From the NCBI RefSeq assembly GCF_000699445.3, contig NC_067199.1:30340402-30404401 (forward strand): 64,000 bases of DNA. The letters run 5' to 3'. Both the position numbers and the translations under genes were made by a program. Positions 24,501 to 34,924 of the stretch are shown in pieces; position 1 is the first letter of the stretch, and the number at the start of each line of letters is the position of its first letter. This DNA comes from Schistosoma haematobium. Lineage: Eukaryota > Platyhelminthes > Trematoda > Strigeidida > Schistosomatidae. Below the pieces are notes generated by a model. The model was not told where the DNA came from. It searched no databases and saw nothing but the letters and a program-made list of their open reading frames with translations.

Positions 24501-26520
24501 CTCTGTTGATGAAAACAGTGTTTTATTTTGTCATCCTGTTTAATTAAGCGTTTTTCAAATGAAGTAACAGACTTCGTGATTCACTCAAGACCATTATTTT
24601 GTATATCCTTCTCGTTAATCTAGAAATGTAGTCAGAATAAATTAGAAGATAGACTAAAATACACATTCCAGCATAAAGGGTAATAAAGTAGTTAATAAAA
24701 ATCTTATTTAAGATATCCATACTTGTTCTTAGTGACCTCTTGTTAACTGTATGGAATGAACTTTCAGAGTAGATAATGAGCAGTATCAATAACTGATTAT
24801 AGAGGCACATTAGGTTTTGTAAAATATTCGTAATCATGATGAAAATAAAATATAGTAAAGCTCAAATAAAAATTGTAGCATCAGTGGTTTCCTAGTTATT
24901 CATTATCTTGATGAAAATTTAAAAAGAATACATACACGGTAAATATAATCAGAGTTTAGTATGTGTTAAGAATTATGATGGATTTCTAACCTAAATACAA
25001 TACTTCTAGATGATGTTTGTGCTTAGAATGTTTATTCTCACATGACTTGTGTCATAAATTATTAGTTAAATTAAGTAATTAGTACTTATTCACAATGTTA
25101 CACTAATTGTTAACTTGAGGTATTGATCACCTATTAAAAATATTTTTCATCTTAGTTTTATTATTCACGATTTTTAATGAATAGTGAAAGCTTATAAGTG
25201 ATGAATTTTCTCATAACTTAGAAAAACTGGTGTTATTCCCACAATCTATTTCTCCAATAGATCACACATGATATTGTACTTAACATGCATAACTTAGGTT
25301 TCAGAATTTATTTAAACAACTTTTACAGTTATGTAAACCATGTTTTTTTGTTTTTATTGGTTAACAATTAGTTTAACTTTTTAAACAACTTTCAATCTGA
25401 AAAATATCTATAAAGTTGACTTACATAAATTCTCAGTCAAATTAAATTTAGGCCAACATTGATTGAACATGATAAAACCTTTCCGAATTTATAACGATGA
25501 ATTTTAATGAAGAAATAATTAGATCATTAAATTAAATTATCTGGAAAAGTAATTCAAATGATAAGGTCAATGATAAATTGGAATAAACAAACATCTTATA
25601 ACTAATTTATTCACTCACGTAAATATAAAACTAATGTAAAACTATATTAATAGAAAGTTTAATATTGATGTTTATTTTTCGAAAATGAACTCATTAGTTC
25701 ATTGGGTTATAATTAATATAATTATAATTTGATAGATTTTATTTGGATAACTAAAAATCGTACTGCATTTCTTTAATAGTACTCATTATTTATTTGATCT
25801 TTTTTTTCAAATACTAGTGTTTATAAAGTTCAGAAAGTGAAATGAATGATTTCTCAAAACATATTGAGTAGGCTACGAGCTAAGAAATTAGACTGAAAAG
25901 TGGTGTACTTTCGGTAACTGATTTATACTATTTTTTGTTTTATGTAAATGAGTAGAAATATGTTACTTGGTTGTACTTGACTGCTTGTATACAGCTTCAG
26001 AATCGTTATTCCTATAGTATTATTTCCGGTTATTCATATTCTAAATTGTTCTTTCAATTAGCATCATGCTTCAATAAGAGACATTTTGTAACGATCACTA
26101 GTTTTCACTCTTGCTATTGGCAGATGTTGATTTTCGGCTTCATTTGTGTTTAGTTCACTTAAATTTATTTATTCAAGATATATTTTTACATTAAGCGAAT
26201 GAGATTTACATTTTATATGGTGGATAAGTTGCCCTTTTGTTTAAATAATATATTCATTCAATTTGTCAGTAAAATAACGTTTTTAGTCACAGGTCACAGA
26301 ATAGCGAAAATTGATTCTGTGAGTAAATCTAACTTTTGTATTTTCTATTGACGTTCACTGTAAAGATTTTAGATCTGTGTTTACTAACTATACAGAAACT
26401 TAAATAAATGAAATATCCTTTTTATGTATTTTACATCTTTATTATGATGTCTTTTTTAGTATGGATATATTTATCAGACAATATATATGTGAAGTTAACT
26501 CGAAATATGAAAATAAATGT
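21510..26520. other. AT-rich DNA, no gene supported
   Basis: About 5 kb without a recognisable element. A (TA)n tract lies at 24395-24413. The block at 22820-23130 is slightly GC-richer (ACACACAC runs, a TTTATAGATCGC motif) and may be a relic. A 97-codon minus frame at 24544-24837 is rich in Ile, Leu and Tyr and could be chance in AT-rich DNA. Confidence 0.5.
24395..24413. repeat. (TA)n short tract
   Basis: About nine AT repeats. Confidence 0.9.
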
Positions 26521-26529
26521 ATTCTGTGT

Positions 26530-26806
26530 GTCATATTGCAGTGAACGAGAACACCAGTGGAGACAATCTAATGCTTTTAACACATTACAGAACGTCTTAG
26601 TAGAATCTGAGAACCATACAATAAATGACTCACTTACCATATATTAATCAATTGTCTCAGACTTCATTGTTCATTCCTTTCCACACTAATCATTCTCAAT
26701 TTTCATTCATTTTTCTTTGATCTTCTTAACATTCTGCCGCCAGGTATTTCTCTTTCCATTGATGATACATACTAATTATATCTGTTGACATCAGTAGCAC
26801 TTACTT
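26530..26806 (+). mobile_element. Short interspersed element, family M, split by an RTE
   Basis: The 5' part runs from ATTGCAGTGAACGAG to ATCAGTAGCA. The missing 3' end (TAGCATACCACCACATTATT) reappears at about 28159-28180, on the other side of the RTE copy. Confidence 0.7.
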
Positions 26807-28158
26807 ACTTACGCCCACTACTCCTAGTGGAGGAGCATAGGCCGCTCACCAGCATTCTCCTTCCAACCCTATCTTGGGCACTACTTTCCAGCTCTTTTCA
26901 GTTGATATTCATCCTTTTCATATCTGCTTCTATTTCGCGACGTAATATATTCCTTTGCCTCCCACTTTTCCGCTTCCCTTCAGGACTCCAAGTTACGGCT
27001 TGCCTCATGATGCAGTTTGGTGATTTTCGTAATGTATGTCCTATCCGCTTCCAAGGCCTTTTCCTAATTTCCCCCTCAGCCGGAAGGTCATTTGTTTTCT
27101 CCTACAGAAAGCTGTTGCTGATGGTATACGCCCAACGGATATTGAGTATCTTGCGCAGACAAGTGGTTATAAATTCTTGTACCCTCTTGATGATTGTTGT
27201 AGTATTTCTCCACGTCTCAGCTGTACAGTCGAACTGTCTTGACGTTGGTATTGAAGATTGTGACTTTGGTGTTGGTTGACAGTTGTTTTGAATTCTATAT
27301 ATCCTTCAACTCTAGGAATGTGACCCTTGCTTTGCCAATCCTCGCATTTACATCTGCATCTGATCCTCCTCGTTCATCGATGGTGCTTCCCAGGTATGTG
27401 AAGGATTCTACATCCTCCAGAGTTTCTCCATTAAGTGTGATTGGGTTAGTGTCCTCGGTGTTATATTTCAGGATCTTGGTTTTCTTGGGCACTTCTATAT
27501 GAATGATTACAGAGTCTCATAGAATTGATCTTTATTGTAGTCGTTTCTATAATTGGTGGGTGCATTACATTGGATAATACTCATTGTGATCCCCTCCTTC
27601 TTTGTTTTGAATGATGCTTTGATGATTCTGGATCCGTGAGATTCCTATCCTAAAAGTGCATCTCGTGCTACTTTAGACAGCATTAGAGCAACTCCCTGAG
27701 TGTGTGGAGCATTTTCCTCTTCATGACCGGAGTATAGCAGCATCTCTCCTGTATTTAGCCTTCGTTGTCCGGCTTGGGTCCAATGGGTTTCGCTGATTCC
27801 GAGTGCTTCCAAGTTGTATCTCCTTATCTCCGTTGCTATTTGCCTGGTCTTCCCGGTCTCCCACATTGTCCGTACGTTCCATGTATCTATAAAAATTGTT
27901 GATCTGGTTGTTAGAAGGGGCACTGGCCTCGTGGCTTTCGAAGGAACTCGGCTTTCACCATGAAGCGTCATAACTTTTCTAAATGAAGAGTTTCTAACTC
28001 CCAAGGCAGAGTTAAATTGGTTTGAATTATTTTTTCTGGTTAGCGTTTGTTTTAGCGAGTTAGTTTTCTACGAAGTGGGGTCGCTAATCCCATGCCCAAC
28101 CCTCCTCCTTTACCCAGACTTGGGACCGGTAGTAAACCTAGAAGAGCTACAGGCGGAG
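26807..28158 (-). pseudogene. RTE-clade LINE with endonuclease joined to RT by internal deletion
   Basis: On the minus strand it starts with the RTE 5' leader (28050-28158), then an N-terminal endonuclease segment in frame (27645-28004, 119 codons) containing DTWNVRTMWETGKTRQI and LEALGISETHWTQ, the first motifs of the APE-like endonuclease. After a short remnant it jumps to the RT tail (27295-27492; LEDVESFTYLGSTIDE and IGKARVTFLELKD) and the C-terminal region to 26807. The central endonuclease and the RT palm are gone. Its 3' end carries (ACTT)n, the TAAG-type tail. It lies inside a family M element with a short TAGCA repeat on both sides. Confidence 0.8.
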
Positions 28159-28189
28159 TTATCATTAGCATACCACCACATTATTACTT

Positions 28190-28878
28190 TTTTTTCAGCA
28201 TTTCAGTTTGCTAATCGGAAATTTATTATTTTGTAGAAAATAAAGGTATTACATTTAGAGAAAAAAATAACTATCTATTTGCACTTTTAATATTCATTTA
28301 TCTATTTTTTTCCCATGGCCTACCAATTAAAATAAACAATAACTTCAATTTTGTTTTGTAACCCTTTTTGAATAGTTAATATGTTCTAATAAAGCTAACA
28401 ATTTTCTTTTATTTATGATAGAAAATTTCATAATTCAATGATGAATTCTAACAACAAACTAATTATGATCCATTAAATAAATAAATAAGTGAAGAGTGTT
28501 TATTAATATAAATATAAACTAAACTTAGAATAATGATACATCTCATTTTAATACTAATGCGTTTAACAAAAAGGCCAAGCTATAGTAACTAAGTAAATTA
28601 ATAATATGAGAATCAAATATTCCATTGTATTATGAAATAGAATAAAAACATAATTGGATGATTTTTTGTCTTGTTTTTTGTTTTAGAAAAACATACAATC
28701 AATCAATGAAATGTTTTACTTGAAACATAATTTTTGAATCGTTTGCTAGTTGATAAGCTTAGATTAGCGATAATAAATAATTTTTCAATGTTTCATCAAT
28801 AGTTAAGCTATCATTATTGATGAAAAACATTCATTTTTGATATAGTGGAATGTTTAGTGTAAATTAAATTAACATTTT
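28190..28878. other. AT-rich DNA, no gene seen
   Basis: No coding or repeat signal recognised. Confidence 0.5.
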
Positions 28879-28879
28879 G

Positions 28880-29005
28880 TCGAGATCATGAACCGATTGA
28901 TGTTAGGCCACCGTTGAAAACCTGGAAGCACTGGACGGCCGTTTCATTCTATTGTGGGACTCCTCAGCAGTGCACATCCACGATCCCACTCGCGAGATTT
29001 GAAAA
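28880..29005 (-). mobile_element. Hammerhead SINE family B, core kept
   Basis: Truncated copy covering hammerhead and 3' tail. The minus-strand motif at 28928-28973 keeps stem I GCACTG/CAGTGC, core CTGAGGA, GAAA and the GTC triplet. Two mismatches (CC against AGAA) weaken stem II. Confidence 0.75.
28928..28973 (-). ncRNA. Hammerhead motif with eroded stem II
   Basis: Core residues and cleavage site match the consensus. Stem II GTCCCA/TAGAAT has two mismatched pairs and one wobble, so folding is likely poor. It is the second-best preserved family B motif in the window. Confidence 0.6.
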
Positions 29006-29164
29006 AAAACTGAACAATCTCTACAATCCTTAAACTGATAACATTTTATCATTGAATTCAATAGTATCAACTATAAAACTATAGTAACACTATAAAAGTA
29101 TAGATATCCATGATTTAATAAGGTAACAATATACAAATTACTATACAGGCTAGTGTTTCAACTA

Positions 29165-29400
29165 AATCAGTTTTCATATCTATACGTGTGGTGTGTGCTA
29201 CTTATATTGACATAAGAAGTATATGATGTTAGTCGTGAACAGAAGGTCTGGCAGCAGAGAAACGAGAGGATCGGACAGTAAAGAATGGAAACAGGATGCA
29301 AGTGGTATGAAAATGCAAGAACAATGAATTCTGAGTCATTTTGAGACAACTGATGGACATTTTGCAAATTAAGCATTTACTTTATGATTGTTAGATTTTA
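29165..29400 (-). mobile_element. Short interspersed element, family M, partial
   Basis: Carries the hairpin end (GCTACTTATATTGACATAAG) and the CTGGCAGCAG and GACATTTTGCAAAT blocks. The far end is missing. Confidence 0.6.
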
Positions 29401-30500
29401 TTAACAAGTCCTTTAATTTTTTTAAAATTCTTCAGTCGTATATCTACGTGAACGTTTAGGTTCGAAAACAAGCAAACAGTATTGTGCATAAATTGATTTA
29501 AAGTAAAACATGCAAAGTTTAGCTCAACATGTTATTAATCAATATTAAAGAAATGAGATGTTGGATGTAAAACACTACAAAATAGATGGTAAACCTGAGT
29601 ATTGTAGAGAAGATCGATTACACTATGAATTTCAATTTAGTTCATAGTAATCTTTGAAAATATTCATAAATGAATCGTTTTTTTAACTATTCATTTGTCT
29701 ACTAATTTTGTTTCAAATTACATTATATACATCGAAATGGTATAAGCTGTTTTATAGGAGCAAAATATCTGATGGAAAGTGTTTTTATTTTGAAAATAAT
29801 AATTACAGCTTGATTTAGATTTGTGCAATATTTAGTTTCAATTTTCTGAGTAAAACAGAAATGCTTGAGTTTGTATTCATCAAAATGTCAGCGTTATATT
29901 ATCTGAATTGTATGCATCCGATTTTTGCTTGTTGCTATCCACAGTTTGGTAATGTCAGTTATGAAAAAATAGCCCTTTTCTATTTAGACATTTTTTTTCT
30001 TTTTAAACGAAATATTGCTCTAGTTGTTTAAATATGGCATTAATATACTAAAAATTATATAAGTGCTGCAAATGAAAAATAAATAGTTCAGCGATAGCAT
30101 TATACTAAATAGAGTTGGGTCATATACAGTTGATTTCAATGGCACAAGAATTGTTCAAAAAGATCCTAATTGTTACAAATAAATCCCTCGTATCTGAGTA
30201 AATTCAAAAAGTATTCATAGGGGAGATGGAATACGATTAGCAGTACCATGGCAACTAATAATGAATAAGTAAACCTGAACTTCATATTCCATTTAATGTA
30301 TCACTTAATATCTGAAAAATAATAATAACATGCAACTGTCCTAATCAGTTGTCCTATCTGAATATGTCGAACAAATAGCTGGAGTAGTAAAAATAACACA
30401 AACATTCATTCATTTATTTTTATTATGTTTATTTATCTTCATTTTATGCATGCAGGGATATATTTGATTTGTATCATATGTAATATTTGTATATTTAAAG
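29400..30500. other. AT-rich DNA, no gene seen
   Basis: No exon or known repeat recognised. Confidence 0.5.
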
Positions 30501-30504
30501 TCAC

Positions 30505-30690
30505 TTGTTATTGTTTACTTTAATCTTCTTATTGATGTTTGGGACTCTTATTGGCATATGTGCATGGCGTACGGATTACCTCAACATTGCCTTAAGTCAC
30601 AAGCATTATACACAAAGATGGATGGTGGCTAGTAGTGGATTGCAGGACGCGCGTTTCGTCCTATTTGGGTCACGTCAGCTAGATGTTCCC
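30505..30690 (-). mobile_element. Sm-alpha-type hammerhead SINE, unit junction fragment
   Basis: On the minus strand the hammerhead comes first and is followed by the beginning of the next unit (ATAATGCTTGTGACTTAAGG), the order expected across a tandem unit boundary. AAATAGGACGAAACGCGCGT and the GTC cleavage triplet (30646-30648) match the Schistosoma Sm-alpha ribozyme. The core reads CTGACGT instead of CTGANGA (30671-30678), so the conserved A is lost. It is a remnant of an Sm-alpha multimer. Confidence 0.8.
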
Positions 30691-30904
30691 TTAAAAATAA
30701 ATAAACAACTAGTGAATGAAATTTCTTCTCACACCTCAGATACACCTACCAATACAAACAATCTGTTGTCTTAGCACACCTTTCGTTTTATACCACATGT
30801 CACATACACAATACAGCAAATACCTGTTATAATTTGTCGTTTGAATGCTTATTGTCTTGGCTCTTTTAATGCTGCTTTTTCTATCTGGTCATCGCTGATT
30901 ATAA

Positions 30905-31311
30905 TGTCGGAAACGCATGCACTCGGAACGAGGGGCCTCTGCAATTCCTACGACACTAAAGTAAGAACACAAAGACTGGTATAAGTGAGGATTTATTAAC
31001 CCCAAAACACGACGACGACTCTAGTCAAAAATACACTCATTTATATATTGATTGTACACCCATTTTGATTAATAATAAGAATGTAATCACATATATGAAA
31101 AATACTTAGATTTATAACAAATCACATACTGAGCATAGTTCATGTCAATGGAATACAAGAATATCGTATATTATACAGAATAAAATATCATACGAGAAAA
31201 GAAAACAAATACTACATTGAGTAATCACTACATCGAATCAAAACGGAAGTAATCTTGAACAAGATTCATAATGAGTAATTTAATCGAAAAATGACTTTTC
31301 TTTCCATCACA
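30905..31311 (-). mobile_element. Possible solo LTR
   Basis: On the minus strand the block starts TGTGATGG and ends CCGACA. It contains a TATATAAATGAG box and a following GGGGTTAATAAATCC polyadenylation-like site, the usual LTR order. No target duplication is visible, so the termini are tentative. Confidence 0.4.
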
Positions 31312-31969
31312 TCAGTACCCACTTTAAACTTTGTTAACGTAGATTGGATGACATATACAGTGTACAGTTAACCAGGGAATCATGTACTTATTTATATTTA
31401 ATGATTTTGATGTTTATTATATTTCCTTGAAAACGTTTGAACCAGATTGCCATGCAAAAAGTTGGATTTACGTCAAATTCATTCGCTGAGGTTTAACAAA
31501 TACATTCTCCCCTCTTAATGTCATACATCAACTCAGAGACCAAATATTGTGAAGATAATCGATCAAATTTAGATGAAAGTTCTTATAATTAGTTCATGGT
31601 TTCTTCACTAAATATGAATAATAACAGTATTTTCTATAAGGTATATTTTGAGAATACTAGTTGGTAATTGCTTAACTTAAAGTAAAATCATTGATTTTAA
31701 CGTAAATCATTACAGTGAATAAGTTATTCCTTATAGAAAAAAATCTGGGCTTCATTTATATTTTACATTTGATCATGAATTTAACTGTAAAATAACAGTC
31801 ACAGTTTGATCTTCGAATGAACTTAATGAAAGTATTTGGAAATTAATTTGGAAAAATGATAGTTGGACATAGTAACAGTTTTAATGAGTTTTTTTCCTAA
31901 CTAAAAGAATTTTTATATTCCAGGAAAAATCTTCCAAAATCAATAAATTATAACAAATATTCATACTTT

Positions 31970-33375
31970 ATTTATTTACACTTCTTACCCCTCATGGAGG
32001 AGTACAATCCACTCACCTGCATTCTCCATCTAAGACTGTCCTGAGCAATCCTTTACAGTCCTTTCCAAATGCTTTCCATTCTTTTCATGTCCACTTACAA
32101 TTCTCAATGTAGTGTGTTCTTCGTCCTTCCACTTTTCTGTTTCCCTTCACAATTAAAATTTAGTGCTTGCCTTGTGATGCAGTTTGGTGATTTCCGCAAT
32201 GTATGTTCTATCCACTTCCATAGTCTTTTCTTAATTTCCTCTTCAGCTGGAAGTTGGATTGTTCTCTCCCACAGTAGGTTGTTGCTGATGGTATCCGGCC
32301 AAAGGACACTCAATATTTTGCATAGACAATTGTTTATAAATACTGGTACATTTTTGATGATGGTCGTAGTAGTCCTACAATTTTCAGCTACGTACCCTCT
32401 CTGTGTTGTATTTGAAGATCTTGATTTTTCCATTGTGTTTGTTGATACTCACTACCACAGAGGCTGCTGGTATACTGCTTGTCTTGATCTGCATTAGTCG
32501 GTGTGTATTGGATAGAAGAGTTAGGTCATCTGCGAAGTTCAAATCGTCTAGATTCATTCAAGCTATCTATTTCATTCCAAGCTTCCCCTTAGATGTGAGA
32601 GTCTTCGTAATCCAGTCATCCACTCTAATGAAGTGAAAGAGCGAGAGTAAGGAGGCCTATCCGACACTTGAAATGCATCTGTACTGCTGCCTTATATTCA
32701 CGACTTTACGGTATGGTCTATCATAAGAATTCCGTAAGATGTTGACATTAATTTCAGGTACACCAGAATGTCGAGGAAAGTTCTTCAGATTGTTTTATCT
32801 ACTCTGTGAAATGCTTTCTCAAGTTCGAGGAAGTTGATGTGTGGTGAGGAATTCCATCCAACTGATTGCTCAACATTGTCTCGTGGTGTTGCGATTTGGT
32901 GTGTGCACGATCGATTCTTACGGAATCTAGCTTGTTGATTTCGAAGTTGGACATTTACTGAATCTCTCATCTGCTTCAACAACACACTGTTGAAAATCAG
33001 GCAGTCCATTCTGATTTCTCCTATCGTTGGTGGAATGACATCTTTGGGAATGTCTGTGTGTGCTGCTGAGATGTCCGGTGGATTGAATGGAGCTGGTCTA
33101 TTTATCAGTTCTTTGAAGTATTCTGCTCATCTGTTCCTCTATTATTGAATCTCGATGATTGTCTTTCCTTCTTTGTCCTTGACCGGTCTCTCTTGTTAAC
33201 TATATTTCCCTACTACTTCCTTCAGTGTCATATCATTGTTTCAAATTTCCTTCTCTTACAGTGTTTTGCACTGTCGTTGTTAGTTCTTCTGCATATTTCT
33301 GCTTGTCGACTCCAATGCTCTTATTCACTTGCTTGTTTGTTTCTGTGTACTCAGCTTTTGCTTTGACTTTTTCTG
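31970..33375 (-). pseudogene. RTE-clade LINE, 5' truncated, degraded
   Basis: The minus strand runs from the endonuclease-RT linker (TTTVQNTVREGNLKQ, near 33240) through the RT fingers (QARFRKNRSCTHQI, near 32900; INFLELEKAF, near 32820) and the palm (LNFADDLTLLSNTHRLMQ, near 32500-32550) to the C-terminal [15 protein letters not shown] and [13 protein letters not shown] segments (near 32150-32300). Unlike the 6-kb copy, the FADD catalytic box is readable. Stops and frameshifts are many, and about 60 codons are missing before the C-terminal domain. The first 690 bp are nearly identical to 63310-64000. It meets another copy head to head at about 33376. Confidence 0.8.
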
Positions 33376-34330
33376 GATTAAACAGCTCGCAGACTCGTTC
33401 GAAGTAAATACCGGTGTCAGGCAAGGTTGGTTACTCTCAACCTTTCTCTTCCTTCTGGTGATCGACTGGATCATGAAGACATCAACATCTTGGGTAAGGA
33501 TGGGATACAGTGGACAGACAAGATTCAGCTGGACGATCTAGACTTCACAGATGATCTGACTTTAGCCACACACGTAACAACAAATGCAGGAGAAGACGAC
33601 CAGTATAGCAGCAGCCTCAGAAGCAGTAGGTCTCAATATACACAAAGGGAAAAGCAGGATTCTCCGATACAACACAGCATGCACCAATCCAATCACACCT
33701 GACGGAGATTTGGAAGATGTAAAAGCCTTCACATATTTGGGCAGCATCATTGATGAACATGGTGGATCTGATGCAGATGTGAAAGCGCGGATCGGTAAAG
33801 CAAGAGCAGTATATTTACAACTGAAGAACGTCTGGAACTCAAAACAACTGTCAACCAACACCAAGGTCAGGATTTTCAATACAAATGTCAAGACAGTTCT
33901 ACTGTATGAGGCGGAAACCTGGAGAACTACGAAAGCGATCATCCAGAAAATACAAGTGTCTATTAACAATTGTCTACGCAAAATACTTGGGATACGTTGG
34001 CCAGACACTATTAGCAACAACCTACTGTGAGCGGGAACAAACCAGATCCCAGCGGAGGAAGAAATCAGGAAGAAGCGCTGGAAGTGGATAGGACACACAT
34101 TGAGGAAAGCACCCAACTGCGTCACAAGACAAGCCCTCACATGGAATCATCAAGGCCAAAGGAAAAGAGGAAGACCAAAGAACACATTACGCCGAGAAAT
34201 GGAAATAGACATGAAAAAAATGAACAAGAATTGGATGGAACTAGAAAAGAAGGCCCAGGACAGAGTGGGTTGGAGAATGCTGTTCGGCGGCCTATGCTCC
34301 ATTGGGAGTAACAGGCGAAAGTAAGTAAGT
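33376..34330 (+). pseudogene. RTE-clade LINE, C-terminal RT half, fairly well preserved
   Basis: It starts inside RT at QLADSFEVNTGVRQG, passes DLDFTDDLTL (the FADD box now FTDD), then a good 148-codon stretch (33584-34030) with VGLNIHKGKSRILRYN, YLGSIIDEHGGSDAD, TKVRIFNTNVKTVLLY and [18 protein letters not shown] further frame follows to SIGSNRRK (34100-34324). Three frame changes and one stop break it. The 3' terminus is a (TAAG)n run at 34322-34337. It is 5' truncated, as usual for LINEs. Confidence 0.85.
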
Positions 34331-34482
34331 AAGTAATAATTGCCTAACTTAATTATGTAATTATAATGATTTATTTAATTAATTAATGCTTTGTTAAACA
34401 GAATAAAGTTTCAAATGAAACAATTGAAGTTTCATATGGAAATGTGAAGGAACAGAATTCTAATTACGCTCTTTGTATTACT

Positions 34483-34908
34483 TACGTCTGTTACTCCTAG
34501 TGGGGGAGCATAGTCTGCCTACTATCACTCACCATCCAACCCTATCCTGGTCAATTTTTTCAAGTTATTCCCAGTTATTATTCATCATTTTCATGTCTGC
34601 TTCTATTTCGCGACGTAATATATTCTTTGACCTTCCTCTTTTCCGCTTCCTTTCAGGATTCCAAGTTACGGCTTGCCTCATGATGCAGTTTGGTGATTTC
34701 CGTAATGTATGTCCTATCCATTTTCATTGTCTTTTCCTAAATTTCTCCTCAGCTAGAAGCCGGTGAGTTTTCTCCCACAGTAAGCTGTTGCTGGTGGTAT
34801 CGTGCTAATGGATGCTGAGTATCTTGCGTAGATAGCTATTTATAAATACTTGTACGTTTATGATGATTGTTGTAGTATTTCTGCAAGTTTCAGCTCCGTA
34901 CAGTAGAA
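34483..34908 (-). mobile_element. RTE 3'-end fragment with 15-bp target duplication
   Basis: 426 bp of RTE 3' sequence, truncated at the segment encoding LLYGAET. Flanked by GCTCTTTGTATTACT at 34468-34482 and 34909-34923. This is a clean example of target-primed insertion in the locus. Confidence 0.8.
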
Positions 34909-34924
34909 GCTCTTTGTATTACTG

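Noticed and set aside
24544..24837. 97-codon hydrophobic minus frame with membrane-like segments
   Set aside because: Ile/Leu/Tyr-rich composition is expected from AT-rich DNA. There are no splice sites, motif or neighbour to support it.
26785..27279. 164-codon plus-strand frame
   Set aside because: It is antisense to the RTE C-terminal region. The same antisense frames recur at 5667-6056, 32069-32497, 33562-34140, 34473-34766 and 47342-47758.
33376..33376. Head-to-head RTE pieces as one twin-primed element
   Set aside because: The minus part runs on to its own RTE 3' end at 31970, so it is a separate copy rather than an inverted 5' segment of the plus copy.
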